A stretch of DNA of 64,000 nt, taken from NCBI GenBank assembly GCA_963422505.1, contig OY730193.1, positions 63,158,392 through 63,222,391 of the forward strand, written 5' to 3'. Below are positions 47,168 to 57,622 of this stretch, piece after piece. The translations under genes and the position numbers were made by a program. The DNA is from Pseudognaphalium luteoalbum. Lineage: Eukaryota; Streptophyta; Magnoliopsida; Asterales; Asteraceae. The notes under the pieces were generated by a model. The model was not told where the DNA came from and did no database searches. It saw nothing but the letters and a program-made list of their open reading frames with translations. Position 1 is the first letter of the stretch. Each line of letters starts with the position of its first letter.

Positions 47168-48910
47168 AATACCTGAGAACATGAGAGATTTAAAGTAATG
47201 GATTCTCAAGAAGGAGAAAATTTAAAGCACTTATTGAAATTTCCAATGGAAGATTTGAAATGAGGGATTTAAATTTTTGACAGTCCAAAGATTAAAGTAA
47301 ATATCAAATGTCCCCAAGTGACCAATAATTAGTTTAAACAAATAATAAGACAATTATTAATATGTGAAAAATATATAGTCATGAAATGGCAATAGGTTTA
47401 TTGTGAAGTAATGTAATTTACAAAGTTTGGTGTTACCCAATTTTGAAATGTCATTATTTCACAATTTATAATTATCGGTAGGTTTTGACTTTTAAAAGTT
47501 CAAGTTGAAGTAAGGTTTAAAATTTCAATTAATTTGTTTTAAGAATGCAATACTTCAAGTTGTCTTTTTAGGTCAAAGCTTACTTCAAATGATAACTTCG
47601 TATGCCAAAATTATATCCTATGCATGTAAATATGACCTAAACTATTTCAAGCATTTCCTAATTGGTAAACAAGCTAGGTCATGCAATAAGAGTTATGTCA
47701 TCCATGTGTTTGATTTTATTCAAGACTTTTATTTTCACAATAATGATTTTCTAGTTATTTTGCCTACTTTGACTAGTCAAGCAAGTACAAGATTCTAGTG
47801 AGCAAGAATTGTCAAGTGATCTTAATTTACTATTCTATTCAAGCAAGCTAGCTAATCTTTTGTAGACTTTCAAAAGTCAACTTGCTAATCCTAATTCATT
47901 CGCATTGTGCAATTAACATAGAGTAATCATTCAAATCACCATGATTAATTAAATACCTAATAACTACACTTAATCTCGCAAAATTATAGACTTAATTAAT
48001 AGGTCAAAGTTCATAACAAAGTCAAACATGTGTGAACTAGCATGGGTAAGTGGTAGTAATATGTAATTTCTAAGCATCTAACCAAGAAAAGTAGTAAATC
48101 CTAGTTACTAACTTCGCTAATTTCATAAAATAGGATATTCAAAGTTCAAAGTAGGTTTCTCATGATCATACCTTTATTGTAGTGCGTAAAACTTCAAAAC
48201 AAATGGACAACCGAGAATAATATGCAACGAAGAGTTCAAAAGGACGCAAAATTATAGAGTTTGATGGATATTTAATGGTGGTGTAGGGATGGTGGGAAGG
48301 TGGCCGGCCATGGGAGAGCAAAGGGGAGGAAGAAAGTGTTTTTGTTCTTTGTTTTTGAATTATGAGAGTGCATGGAAGTCTTAATGGTCCCCTAGGAATA
48401 TATGTCCTAGTTCCAAGTACCATATTCCTTACATGGTCCCTAATGTACTTCTAGTATTAAGCTAATAATCTAGGTTAATTTCTAATGATTACGAATCCTA
48501 AGTGTACTTATTGTGACTCGTTACTTGTTAGTTTCTTGTCACGTTATAAATAATTTCGGAAACGCGCAAATTTTGGCGGGACGATTATAGTCAACCTAAA
48601 ATATTAAACTTAAGTTATTTATTATATATATATATATATATTATTTTTTTATTATTATTTTATTTTTTTTAACAGAAAATTTCAAAAATTTATTATATAT
48701 ATTAAATATTAAAAATATGTTCATTTAAAGTTGCGAGCCTCGACCTTTTAGGAAAGAACTGTTTTATGATTCGTTCCGATCTCTACGTAGGGAAAGGGTC
48801 AAGATTTGTTCCCTTAAACGAATGTTTTTAGGCACAAAACATTTAGAAAGCTCCCAGATGATGTTATAAACTAAATAATGACTGTTCTCTATGTTCCCTA
48901 GGGCTTCTCG
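47168..48910 (-). other. Noncoding AT-rich interval between ORF-A and ORF-1-like gene of E5
   Basis: I see no coding homology. It holds an AT run (48621-48640) with flanking T-rich sequence and a TTGAAGT/ACTTCAA-rich stretch at 47480-47590. It may be a spliced leader for the ORF-1-like gene or an old insertion; neither can be shown here. Confidence 0.4.
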
Positions 48911-50166
48911 TTATTCATATCCTAAATTGATAAGATCACTAATTAACTTATTATATGCCTTTCTTATCTTCTTAGGGTTTGACAATTCATCGCGAGCTCC
49001 TTGGTCTTTGTAATTTAGATCGTGATTGAGTTTATCCATGATTTCCATAAATGCATATCTTCTTGCGAATCAGGTTCTCTAGTTGTAGAATTGACTATTC
49101 TAAAGAGTTTACTGATTAGGGCTTTTTATGTGGAAGTGAAGGGGTATTTTGTTAAAGCGAAAATATGAACAAGCTTAACGTGAAGGTCTTTCCGTTTAGC
49201 GAAGAAAGCGGTGTCAGGTGTTTTGGTGGAATCAGGAAAAACGTCTCGCAATTTTGAGATCAAGTAAGAGACGGGGTCAACGAAGAATGAAATTTTACCA
49301 GGGAGGATGATAGGAATCATCGGGTTCCATTCTACCCAGAACTCAAGTTCATTGATCATTGCAGCAACATTATGATTGATTAATATCATAGATATTGGAT
49401 GGAAATCCATGTCGACAAGTGATTCAAAAAGTAGATCTAAATCTGCTATAAACTTTAGTTCTTGGTCTCTGAAATTGGTGGAAGTGCTTTCGCATTATTG
49501 ATTTGACAGGCGAGATAAGAATTTGAGTTGTTCGTCAAGATTGGTAATCTTTTCTCGTTAGTCATATGAAAAGGGAAAGTCGGAGGAGTCTAATTTCCTA
49601 ACGAATGCCCTATAAACATCTATTCTGCGAGAATGATTAAAGGATGTGTCAAGGTGGCATTCTTCAGAACAAGGTTTTTCTGGCTTGACTGATAGAACTT
49701 TATCCACCACTCGATGGATGGTGTATTTGTGTTCTTGTGGAAGGAATGGAAAGATGCCATCATTACGAGAATTTGACAGAGTGTTGCCATACACTGACGT
49801 TTCAGGAATGAGGGTGATTAAGTAACATAATTTCGGAGGTTTTTCTTCATAATCTTCTTCGGAAGGACTATCGAAGTGGACAAAATTTGGTATTTGAGGC
49901 GAATGCAAAGTTGGAAAGTGATCTTCTGGAGATGATGCCAGGTCAGGCAACTGATCCGTGTCATCAAAATCCAGACAATGTTTTGGAATAGAAAATGAGG
50001 TCCTAAATTCTTCTAGCGTTTCAGAGGTTTCTTTAGCTTCAGAGGAAGAGGGTGAAAAGAAATCAGATCCTATTTATCCTACTAAGTAGTCAAAGAATTC
50101 CGTATCGTCCATTTTCGTCAGTTCATCTTTTGAAATGAGGTAAGAAGTGGGTTTTCGATTTTTCAT
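48911..50166 (-). pseudogene. E5 ORF-A (unrecognised element protein), broken
   Basis: The start at ATG 50166 (MKNRKPTSYLISKDEL) is about 145 bp after the primer binding site, so this is the first gene of the element. The frame runs with stops near 50076, 49560, 49497 and 49128; a shift near 49060-49020 is needed to reach the end at 48911. The N-terminal ~150 residues are acidic and Ser/Pro-rich (HFDSPSEEDYEEKPP). The rest aligns by eye with ORF-A of E1 (to 5033): SDFPFSYDEKITNL, NVAAMINELEF, LHVKLVHIFALTKYPF and RKAYNKLISDLINLG each have a counterpart in the same order. It has no motif I can tie to an activity. Its presence in two elements with different other genes suggests a role in cis with the shared LTR/RNA, which is inference. 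Confidence 0.6.
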
Positions 50167-50310
50167 TTTAAACTAATACTATCCAAATTAACTAATTAAT
50201 AATTAATACTAAATTACTCAAATTAACTTTCGAAAGATACCTGGAAAGGTTTCGTTCGGAAGGATCTAAATACTACTACTTAAGGTGGCTTTAAATTGTA
50301 CGTTTGTGAT

Positions 50311-50328
50311 TCCCCGGCAGCGGCGCCA
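50311..50328 (-). other. E5 primer binding site
   Basis: Minus strand TGGCGCCGCTGCCGGGGA, six bases after the LTR end CCATCA. It is the unaltered Athila/Tat-type site. Confidence 0.88.
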
Positions 50329-50334
50329 AAAACT

Positions 50335-52860
50335 TGATGGCACCCGAAAGTGTCAGAGTCATTGATGGTAACTAATCGGGCGCCAACAGGGGTATTAAAT
50401 CTATATTTAGCGGGGCTTAATCTATATGTACTACCTACTCTGGTTAGTAAGCGGTAAGTATAACCTAAGATCGTTCTATGAATCCAAACGTGTGGGCAAT
50501 TAAAGTTGGCACTTTCGGTAGGGAAGTATCTAGGATGGGACAAAGTAGGTAGGTTTGGGGGTTTTAAACTAAAGACAAGTAAATAAAATGCAGGAAATTA
50601 AAGTACAGGAAAGTAGATAAAGATAAATATGTGATTGTTGAGATTTTGATAATTAATATTTTGGGATGACAGAATAAATAGGGATGATACTAATGTGGCA
50701 ACCAAACTACTAGGCGTACCCTACCAACTCGATTTCCCATTGGCATGTCACTAGGAACTAGGTTATCATGATTCTGATCGGAGCAATACGCAAACTTCCA
50801 ATACTTATCTAGTTGAAAGGTAAGCAACATATTTTGGTTCTATACCGAGGTTCATGAATCAGTAGCGTATCGTCTCATAGGTCCGACCGTTCTTAACCCC
50901 TAAGATAGTTTACTGTTCTATTAGCATGCAGATTAATAACTTTGTATGTTTAGACCGTCGATTTTATAAGACTTGGTGTTTTAAGGATTACGACTTTACT
51001 CTTATTCCGAAGTCCTGTTATCATTCATTTAAGCTCTAGTTACTTCGACTTATGCTTCAAATCTCTCCTTTTCAAACAGTTATACATCCCCGGATTATTC
51101 GCAGTTTGTTAAAACGTGTTTCATATGTGGACCATGCCTTTCAATGATAGACAGTGTAGTTTACATAGTACTTCCACGGTTTCTCACATCAACATGCGGT
51201 CAAGAGTAATTGACAGTGAAAGTGACACTCTATCTAACTAAATGTAAAGCAGTGCAGAAATGTAAACCTAATATATACAACGAGTGGTTTCAATGTGTTT
51301 ACTTATTGCATGTCATGGGCACAGATAACTACTTACCATAATTAAGGTTGATCTGGTCCTAATTACTAGGTTGCAGTCACGTGGATAACCAGAAAGGGTA
51401 ATCCATAAATTAAACTTGAATTCATAAAGTCTTAACGCTACAAGGGTTACTAATTCCTATTTTATCTGAACGTATTTTACAAACATCATTTTATAGTGTT
51501 TTGACTTTCGTAGGATATACCAATTAGTTATGAAGTTGTATTACCCTTTCGGAATTCCAACTATTAAACCAGAGCTGATTCCAGAGATATAACTACCTTC
51601 GGTCGTTCACCGACTTCCATACATTTGTACTTCACCTTAAAGCGTTTCCAGTACTATATCGGATAAACAGTCGAATAGGGGCCGCCATATCTCTTTACGA
51701 TTTTCGTACATTAATTATATAATGTCATCCTTACTTATAATTATCTACATCATCAACAATCACAATAATAAACTACTCGCAATTCATGGCAACAAATATA
51801 TCACATACCACGCAATAACACATAATTAAAATATGGAATAAAGCAAGTATGATAAAGGTTTAGATATCACCCGGAAATAAATGCGCAGCAGCGTATTATT
51901 ATGATTGACAACTCGTTTACACGTACAAAGATGAATCTTCAAAACTCCTAACGTTCGTTCTAGCTTCTATACTAATCCATAGATTAATTACAATAATCCT
52001 AGACTACAAGAGAATTTCTAGAATGAGAAAGTGGAAATGGAAAAGGAGTGTGTATGGGTGTAAGAATGTGTGAGTGTTTTTGAGTGTGTAAGAGTGTGTC
52101 TTCAAGTGAGGTCTAAGGGCTGCTATTTATAGGTGAAAAGTGGCTCACATTAGCATTCCAAGGCTCACATTAGAAAAAGGGTGAAAGGTGGTGCACCGGG
52201 TATGAAAAAGTAGTGAAAGGTGGCGCACCGGGTACGAAAAAGCATGGAAAGGTGGAGCACCGGGTACACGCAAGTACCAAAAAGCGGAAACGAGACGGGG
52301 AGAGGGGGCGGCGGCGCACACCAGCAGGCCGGCGGTGGTTGGCTGCCACCCGTCCTGGTCCGTCGTCTTTCGCTGCGTTGCTTAATTCACGCGTATCTTC
52401 TTCGTTATGCGTCCGTTTGCGTTGATTCTTTATTGTGTTGGATTCGTAATTCAAAAATGAAGACTTTGATGTAAATATATCCCAAAAATATGTGTCTCAT
52501 CTTTGGATGTCTCGTACCAATCTTTTGGATCTTCCGGCGTACGTAGAATCTTCATTCTTCGTCCATTTTTTTTATTCTTCTTCTGTTGGATTCGTAATTT
52601 GAAAATGAACATCTTGGATAAGATGGATGTTGATGATGGGTACTTTTGTCTTGAAATCTTGTTTTGATGCCTTGAATCTTCAAACGTGCGTGGAATCTTC
52701 GTTTTTTATCCGTTTTGCTTGATTTTTATCGTGCAACCTTGTTTTGACCATCTTGGCATAATATCATTGATTTTTATTGTTTTTGAGTTTAAAATGCCAA
52801 GAACCGTTCCCGAATGAGAGAGATATCTGTAGTAAAAACATGACTTTTTACGCGATATCA
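50335..52860 (-). repeat. E5 5' LTR (2526 bp)
   Basis: Reads TGATATCGCG...CCATCA on the minus strand. It contains a single copy of the segment that is amplified at 36871-42000. Near 50717 it lacks 10 bp present in the other copies. Confidence 0.9.
52124..52275 (-). promoter_or_regulatory. E5 5' LTR promoter
   Basis: TATAAATA on the minus strand at 52131-52124, with three 32-bp-spaced repeats containing the CACCGGGTAY word upstream (about 52190-52270) and a GC-rich block beyond them. Confidence 0.6.
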
Positions 52861-52898
52861 GAATCCAACTCCCCACATCGAACGGAGGACTTTCCAAC

Positions 52899-53302
52899 AT
52901 GGATGCCTCTCCCTATACTCAAGAACCTGCTCACTTCACTGTACTTGTCCTGATTGCCAGGGTACACCGTCACGAGCAATAGCTGCGCGATGTGAACATC
53001 GAACTCCAGGAAACTCGTGAGCACTGGAGACTCACAACAATGGAACGTATCGATAATGTTGCTGAAGACCATGAAAACACCGTGAACGACATGGATGTCC
53101 TTTACAACAAAGTAACCTGCGTCAGTAGTTCAAACCCGAACCAGGATGTGAGCAACGCTCGCGGGATACCGAAGAGTACGCCCGTGGATTAGTGCAACGT
53201 CTAGTCTTGGCAGAAGACAATGCCCGACAGGCCAGCAGACTTGCAAACACTGTGGATCATATTGTTGCATTGATGGAACAAATTAACCTGTGTCAAGACT
53301 AG
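52899..53302 (+). pseudogene. E6 ORF0 (copy 1)
   Basis: From ATG 52899 (MDASPYTQEPAHFTVLVL) the frame crosses a TAG near 52980 and continues through RHEQ, IELQETREHWRLTTMERI and NVAEDHENTVNDMDVLYN. It shifts near 53165 to reach RLVLAEDNARQASRLANTVD and ends at TAG 53300-53302. The blocks match E4 ORF0 one for one, including the DHENTV word and the AEDNARQ word. The N-terminus may be lost to the E5 insertion. It is a charged, probably coiled-coil protein of unknown function ahead of gag. Confidence 0.55.
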
Positions 53303-53465
53303 TGTAGTCTTATCTTATAACTTTTCAAGTGTCTATGTAACAAATCCCGACATCTTTTGTGAACTCAAAATTCTGTAATCTTTTGAACTCGCACCTTGAG
53401 TGGTTGCTAATCTATCTATCCTATGTTATTGATTGTCCTGTAGTGACGTTGTATATTACCACCTT

Positions 53466-53485
53466 TATATATATATATATACATA
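53466..53485. repeat. TA microsatellite ahead of E6 gag
   Basis: Short (TA)n run between ORF0 and gag; also at 60764-60783 in copy 2. Confidence 0.8.
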
Positions 53486-53549
53486 TGTGATAATCATACT
53501 CCTTGTACAAAATCTCACATACCTTCTAACCCCTTTTTATTAAAGGAAC

Positions 53550-54667
53550 ATGCCGCCAAGGAAACAGACTTTCACCGCCACCGAACTTGCCCAATTCAAA
53601 TCCCAAGGGGTAGCTGATGCCTTGGTTGCTCTAGAGGCACAGCGAAACAGTAGTTCAAACCCGAACCAGGGCAGTGAAGATACCACCAACATGGTACCAA
53701 CTGCCAAACCTTGCACATACAAGAATATTCTGAACTGCAAGCCCTTGAACGTCAAGGGAACTAAAGGAGCCATTGGCTTACTGCGATAGATTGAGAAAAT
53801 GGAATCTGTATTTCAGATATGCAACTGCACTGAGGATTGCAAGGTTAAGTACTCTATCTGCACCTTCATGGATGGTGCCCTTACCTTGTGGAATACCTAC
53901 GCCCAAACTGTGGGGATTGATGTCGCCTATCAACTCCCTTGGGAAGATTTGAAGATTATGCTGATAGATGAGTACTGTCCAAGAGAAGAGCTATAGCAGC
54001 TTGAGGTTGAATTCTAGAACCTTACAGTGAGAGGTGATGATATCACCAGTTACACTACCCGCTTCCACCAGCTGACACTTCTGTGCCCAACAATGGTCGA
54101 TCCTTAATACAAGAGGATCGAAAGGTACATCTGGGGACACCCAGCCAAGATTTAGGGGATGGTAACTGTGCCCAACCCGAGGACTATTCAGAGTGCCGTC
54201 CGTATGGCATATAACTTAATGGCCCAGGTGTTCCGTCATGGAGCATCTGCTGGAAAGGATACTGGAAACCGATATGGGGATAACAAGAAGAAATGGAATC
54301 CCAACCACAATCAAAACCAAGGTCAACAACAAAACAAGAGGCCGGAAACTACAAAGTCCTACGCTGCTGGCACCGACGAAAAGAAAGGGTACAGTGGGAG
54401 CAAACCTTATTGCTCCAAATGAAACCGTCATCATGATGGTTCCTGCCCTTGCAACAAATGCAAGCGTTTTGGACACTTAGCTAAAGATTGTCGAACCAAC
54501 ACCATAAACTCAAATCCTAACACAACGAAGGCCTGCTTTGAGTGTGGAAACACCGGACATTTCAGGAATGAATGTCCAAAGCTGAAGAATAACAGGAACA
54601 ACAACAACAACGCTCGCGGTAGAGCTTTTGTGCTAAACTCGGGAGAAGCCCGCCAGGGAATGTTGTT
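53550..54667 (+). pseudogene. gag: E6 gag (copy 1)
   Basis: ATG 53550 (MPPRKQTFTATELAQF). The gag core is traceable in one frame through several TAG/TAA stops (first at 53787, then 53994): IEKMESVFQICNC, ALTLWNTY and EYCPREEL. The Cys/His end reads CNKCKRFGHLAKDC and CFECGNTGHFRNEC, both intact knuckles; a TGA interrupts the spacer just before them (about 54420). The frame is lost near 54660, where a few bases before the protease are missing compared with E4. Trp-to-stop and Gln-to-stop transitions account for most of the breaks. Confidence 0.82.
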
Positions 54668-56108
54668 ATGGGTATGTTTCTCCTTAATGATTTGACTGCC
54701 TCAATTTTATTTGATACGGGTGTCGATAAAAGTTTCATATCTGACGAATTTAGTCCATTGCTCAATGCTACCCCCACTGCTTTAGATGCTAAGTACATTA
54801 TAGAATTAGCAATGGCAAACTAATTGAAGCCGATAGTGTAATACGCAATTTCACCCTAAACCTAGCAAATGAACTTTTCTCTATAGACTTGATACCCGTT
54901 GAAATCGGAAGCTTTGATATCATCGTTGGCATGGACTGGTTGTCCAAACACCGCGCCGTAATTGTTTGTTACGAGAAACTCGTTCGTATTCCTCTCGTCA
55001 CCGCTGGAACTTTGATCATACAAGGGGAGACTGGTGGAACGAGAATAAACATCATATCTTGCATGAAAACTCGAAAATACCTAAGAAAAGGGTATCAGGC
55101 AATCCTCACACATGTAACAGAAAAGAAATCGGAGGAGAAGCGACTTGAGGATGTGCCTATTGTACGAGATTTCCCGGAAGTCTTTCCTGAAGACTTTCCT
55201 GGACTTCCACCGCCCAGACAGGTCGAATTTCAAATTGACCTTGTGCCTGGAGCTGCACCCGTGGCACGAGCTCCTTACCGATTAGCACCTTCCGAGTTGC
55301 AGGAGTTGTGCACTCAGTTACAGGAGCTCCTGGACAAAGGATTCAATCGACGAAGTTCCTCACCTTGAGGAGCTTCGGTCCTCTTTGTGAAAAAGAAAGA
55401 CGGATCTTTCAAGATGTGTATCGATTACCGAGAACTGAACAAATTGACTGTGAAAAATCGATATCCACTTCCCCGAATCGATGACTTATTCGACCAACTT
55501 CAAGGGTCAAGCTTTTACGGACATTACGAATTCCAGGTTATGCCATTTGGCTTAACCAACGCACCGGCTATATTCATGGATCTTATAAATCGGGTGTGAA
55601 AACCTTACCTTGACAAGTTCGTCATCATGTTCATAGACGATATTCTAATTTACTCACGTAACGAGGCTGAACATGAACAACATTTGAAAACCATTCTCGA
55701 ATTGCTCATAAAGGAAGAGTTATACGCTAAATTTTCTAAACGCGAATTACGGATTCACACAGTATAATTTCTAGGGCACGTCATCAACAGTCAAGGCATT
55801 CATGTCGATCCTTCAAAAATCGATGCAATCAAATCTTGGCAAGCACCTACCACCCCAACTGAAGTTCGTCAATTCTTAGGCCTCGCTGGATACTATCACC
55901 GATTAATTGAAAACTTCTCAAGGATAGCTTAACCTTTGACTACCTTGACTCAGAAGGAAAAACAATTCGATTGGACTGACAAACAAGAGTCAGCCTTCCA
56001 AATCGTGAAACAAAAACTCTGCACTGCACCAATTTTGTCCTTACCCGATGGCAACGATGACTTCGTAGTTTACTACGACGCCTCACACAAAGGACTTGGT
56101 TGTGTGTT
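54668..56108 (+). pseudogene. E6 protease, RT (deleted core) and partial RNase H (copy 1)
   Basis: The protease motif LFDTGVDKSFIS has Val where active retropepsins have Ala/Ser. A one-base deletion at about 54811 breaks the frame; copy 2 keeps it. After SSSP a TGA (55369) replaces the Trp of PWGAP. RT begins KMCIDYRELNKLTVKNRY, but DDLFDQLQGSSFY is followed at once by GHYEFQVMPFGL: about 100 bp carrying the first catalytic Asp block is gone. The second block FIDDILIYS remains (about 55632-55660) beyond another TGA. RNase H starts (VVYYDASHKGLGCVL; the usual CDAS is YDAS) and is cut at 56108. Confidence 0.85.
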
Positions 56109-56287
56109 AAATTAGTTGCTTAAATTAATTGCATTTAAATTATAATTCTTAAGTACATAGTCCCTGTTGAACGAACTTGGACTTACTGTAGCTATTCTAT
56201 ACACGATAAGGTATACTTACCTCAGTTGTGTAATAGTTAACGATCAGTATTTCTTTGTTTAATTTTATAACTAGATTTTACACATTA
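56109..56287 (+). repeat. E7 5' LTR end (copy 1)
   Basis: The last ~180 bp before the primer binding site; the final CATCA (seen in copy 2) is CATTA here. Confidence 0.65.
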
Positions 56288-56293
56288 AGTTTT

Positions 56294-56311
56294 TGGCGCC
56301 GCTGCTGGGGA
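56294..56311 (+). other. E7 primer binding site (copy 1)
   Basis: TGGCGCCGCTGCTGGGGA, the Athila/Tat type. Confidence 0.85.
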
Positions 56312-56465
56312 CTGTGTTTAATTTAAGAATTTAATTTCAGTGTAGTTAATTGATCCTTTCTGAGAATTTAATTTTTGGAAAGTTACTTTTAAAGTTTAAT
56401 TCTATTGCACCGGTGCGTTTTACGATTTTATTTTCTTTGCTTTTGCAGGTTTGATCAGGTAGTGG

Positions 56466-57431
56466 ATGAACACTAGGAATTCGGGTAACGAACTCCTAAG
56501 CCCTTTGTCCGATCCAGAGAAAAACACCAAGAAGTAACGGAAGAAGAAATCAAAGAATAAACCGACGGATTTAATTTACACTAAAACGGAAACCGGGGAT
56601 ACTTCTGAAACTGTAATCATTGAGGAAGTTTTTGAAGAAGAGCTTGAATCAAAGTACGAAGAGGAAGTTCATTCGGAAAAGGAAAAGGAAGAACCAATGG
56701 CTGATGAGAATGACACACCCATGGTTAATCGGACTAGGACCGTTGCTCCTACGCTGGCATCAGTAATTCGAAGGCCACCAATCGATAATAATTTTTCATT
56801 AAAGGGTAATCATTTGCAGATGCTCAGAGATACTCAGTTCAATGGAAGAGTGCAGGCCGATCCGCACAAGCATATTGCTGATTTCTTGGAAATAAGGGAA
56901 TATTTTTAGTATGGTGAAAACACGGAGGAAGCCTTCAGACTACGGATTTTCCCTAAGTCTTTATGTGGGGAAGCAAAAATTTGGTACCAAGAGCTCAAAC
57001 CGGATACCATCCAAACTTGGGACCAAATAAGGGAGGCTTTTGTTAACCGATATTTTCCTCCAGCTTTAGCGGAAAGGTTGTTGAACGAGATCCGCGCATT
57101 TAAGCAACTCGAGGGAGAGACTTTAGTGGAAGCATGGTTAAGGATGAAAGACTTGTTGAGAAACTATCACGGCCATGGTTTATCAAAGGCCGAAATTATT
57201 GAACTCTTTTACAATGGTCTTGATATTCCATCAGAATCTGTTCTTGATGCTTCGGGAGGAGGATTGTTTATGTATAAGACTCCAAATGAGGCATGGAAGG
57301 TACTAGAAGATCGAGTTCTCCAAAGTCTGAATTGGGCAAAGGATAATAAGGGTAAACCAGCCCAAAAGACGGCTGCTTTTGCTGAAGGAAGTGGAAGTGG
57401 TAACAATTCTGATAATTCTGAAATGAGGTAA
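56466..57431 (+). pseudogene. gag: E7 gag, truncated (copy 1)
   Basis: ATG 56466 (MNTRNSGNELLSPLSDPE) opens one frame running to 57431 with a TAA near 56535 and a TAG at 56907. A strongly acidic stretch (EEVFEEELESKYEEE) precedes the gag domain: RRPPIDNNFSLKGNHLQML, then LRIFPKSLCGEAKIWY, then NRYFPPALAERLLNEI, then LFYNGLDIPSE. It is homologous to E1 gag (LFPYSLTHHAQTWF, KYFPPSKQTKL, FYNGLDP). The end (SDNSEMR) is where the second duplication unit begins, so the last codons come from E5 sequence read backwards; the genuine C-terminus is absent in this copy. Confidence 0.82.
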
Positions 57432-57598
57432 GAAGTGGGTTTTCGATTTTTCATTTTAAACTAATACTATCCAAATTAACTAATTAATAATTAATACTAA
57501 ATTACTCAAATTAACTTTCGAAAGATACCTGGAAAGGTTTCGTTCGGAAGGATCTAAATACTACTACTTAAGGTGGCTTTAAATTGTACGTTTGTGAT

Positions 57599-57616
57599 TC
57601 CCCGGCAGCGGCGCCA
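57599..57616 (-). other. E5' primer binding site (copy 2)
   Basis: Minus strand TGGCGCCGCTGCCGGGGA. Only the first ~10 codons of ORF-A follow it before the duplication junction. Confidence 0.85.
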
Positions 57617-57622
57617 AAAACT

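Larger units (their letters stand above)
36871..52860 (-). mobile_element. E5: non-autonomous Athila-like element with amplified 3' LTR
   Basis: On the minus strand: 5' LTR (52860-50335), primer binding site, ORF-A, 1.7 kb noncoding, an ATHILA ORF-1-like gene, a noncoding tail with polypurine-like repeats, and a 3' LTR starting at 43606 that passes into a six-unit tandem array. No gag, protease, RT or integrase is visible in the 6.7 kb between the LTRs. LTR start, promoter layout and 3' tail are shared with E1. The 3' LTR lacks its outer ~97 bp, so no target repeat can be tested. Confidence 0.85.
52861..56108 (+). mobile_element. E6: chromovirus-like fragment (copy 1)
   Basis: The left end is cut by the E5 LTR and the right end stops inside RNase H at 56108, where LTR sequence of E7 begins. 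It carries ORF0, gag, protease, an RT with an internal deletion, and part of RNase H. It is the close relative of E4 by protein sequence. No LTR or primer site of its own remains. Confidence 0.85.
50131..57418. repeat. Tandem duplication, unit 1 (7288 bp)
   Basis: It is repeated from 57419 on. It covers the N-terminus of E5 ORF-A, the E5 5' LTR, E6 and the E7 start. By eye, about 35-40 substitutions plus one 10-bp and one 1-bp indel separate the copies over ~6.57 kb. Confidence 0.95.
56109..57418 (+). mobile_element. E7: Athila/Tat-like element, LTR end and gag (copy 1)
   Basis: A short LTR end (56109-56287), a primer binding site and gag, cut at 57418 by the duplication junction. The LTR end shares AAGTTTTTGGCGCC with E1 and E5, but the body of the LTR is different. 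Confidence 0.75.

Noticed and set aside
48166..48423. 85-codon minus-strand frame inside E5
   Set aside because: Short, no similarity to ORF-A or ORF-1-like protein, and not found in E1.
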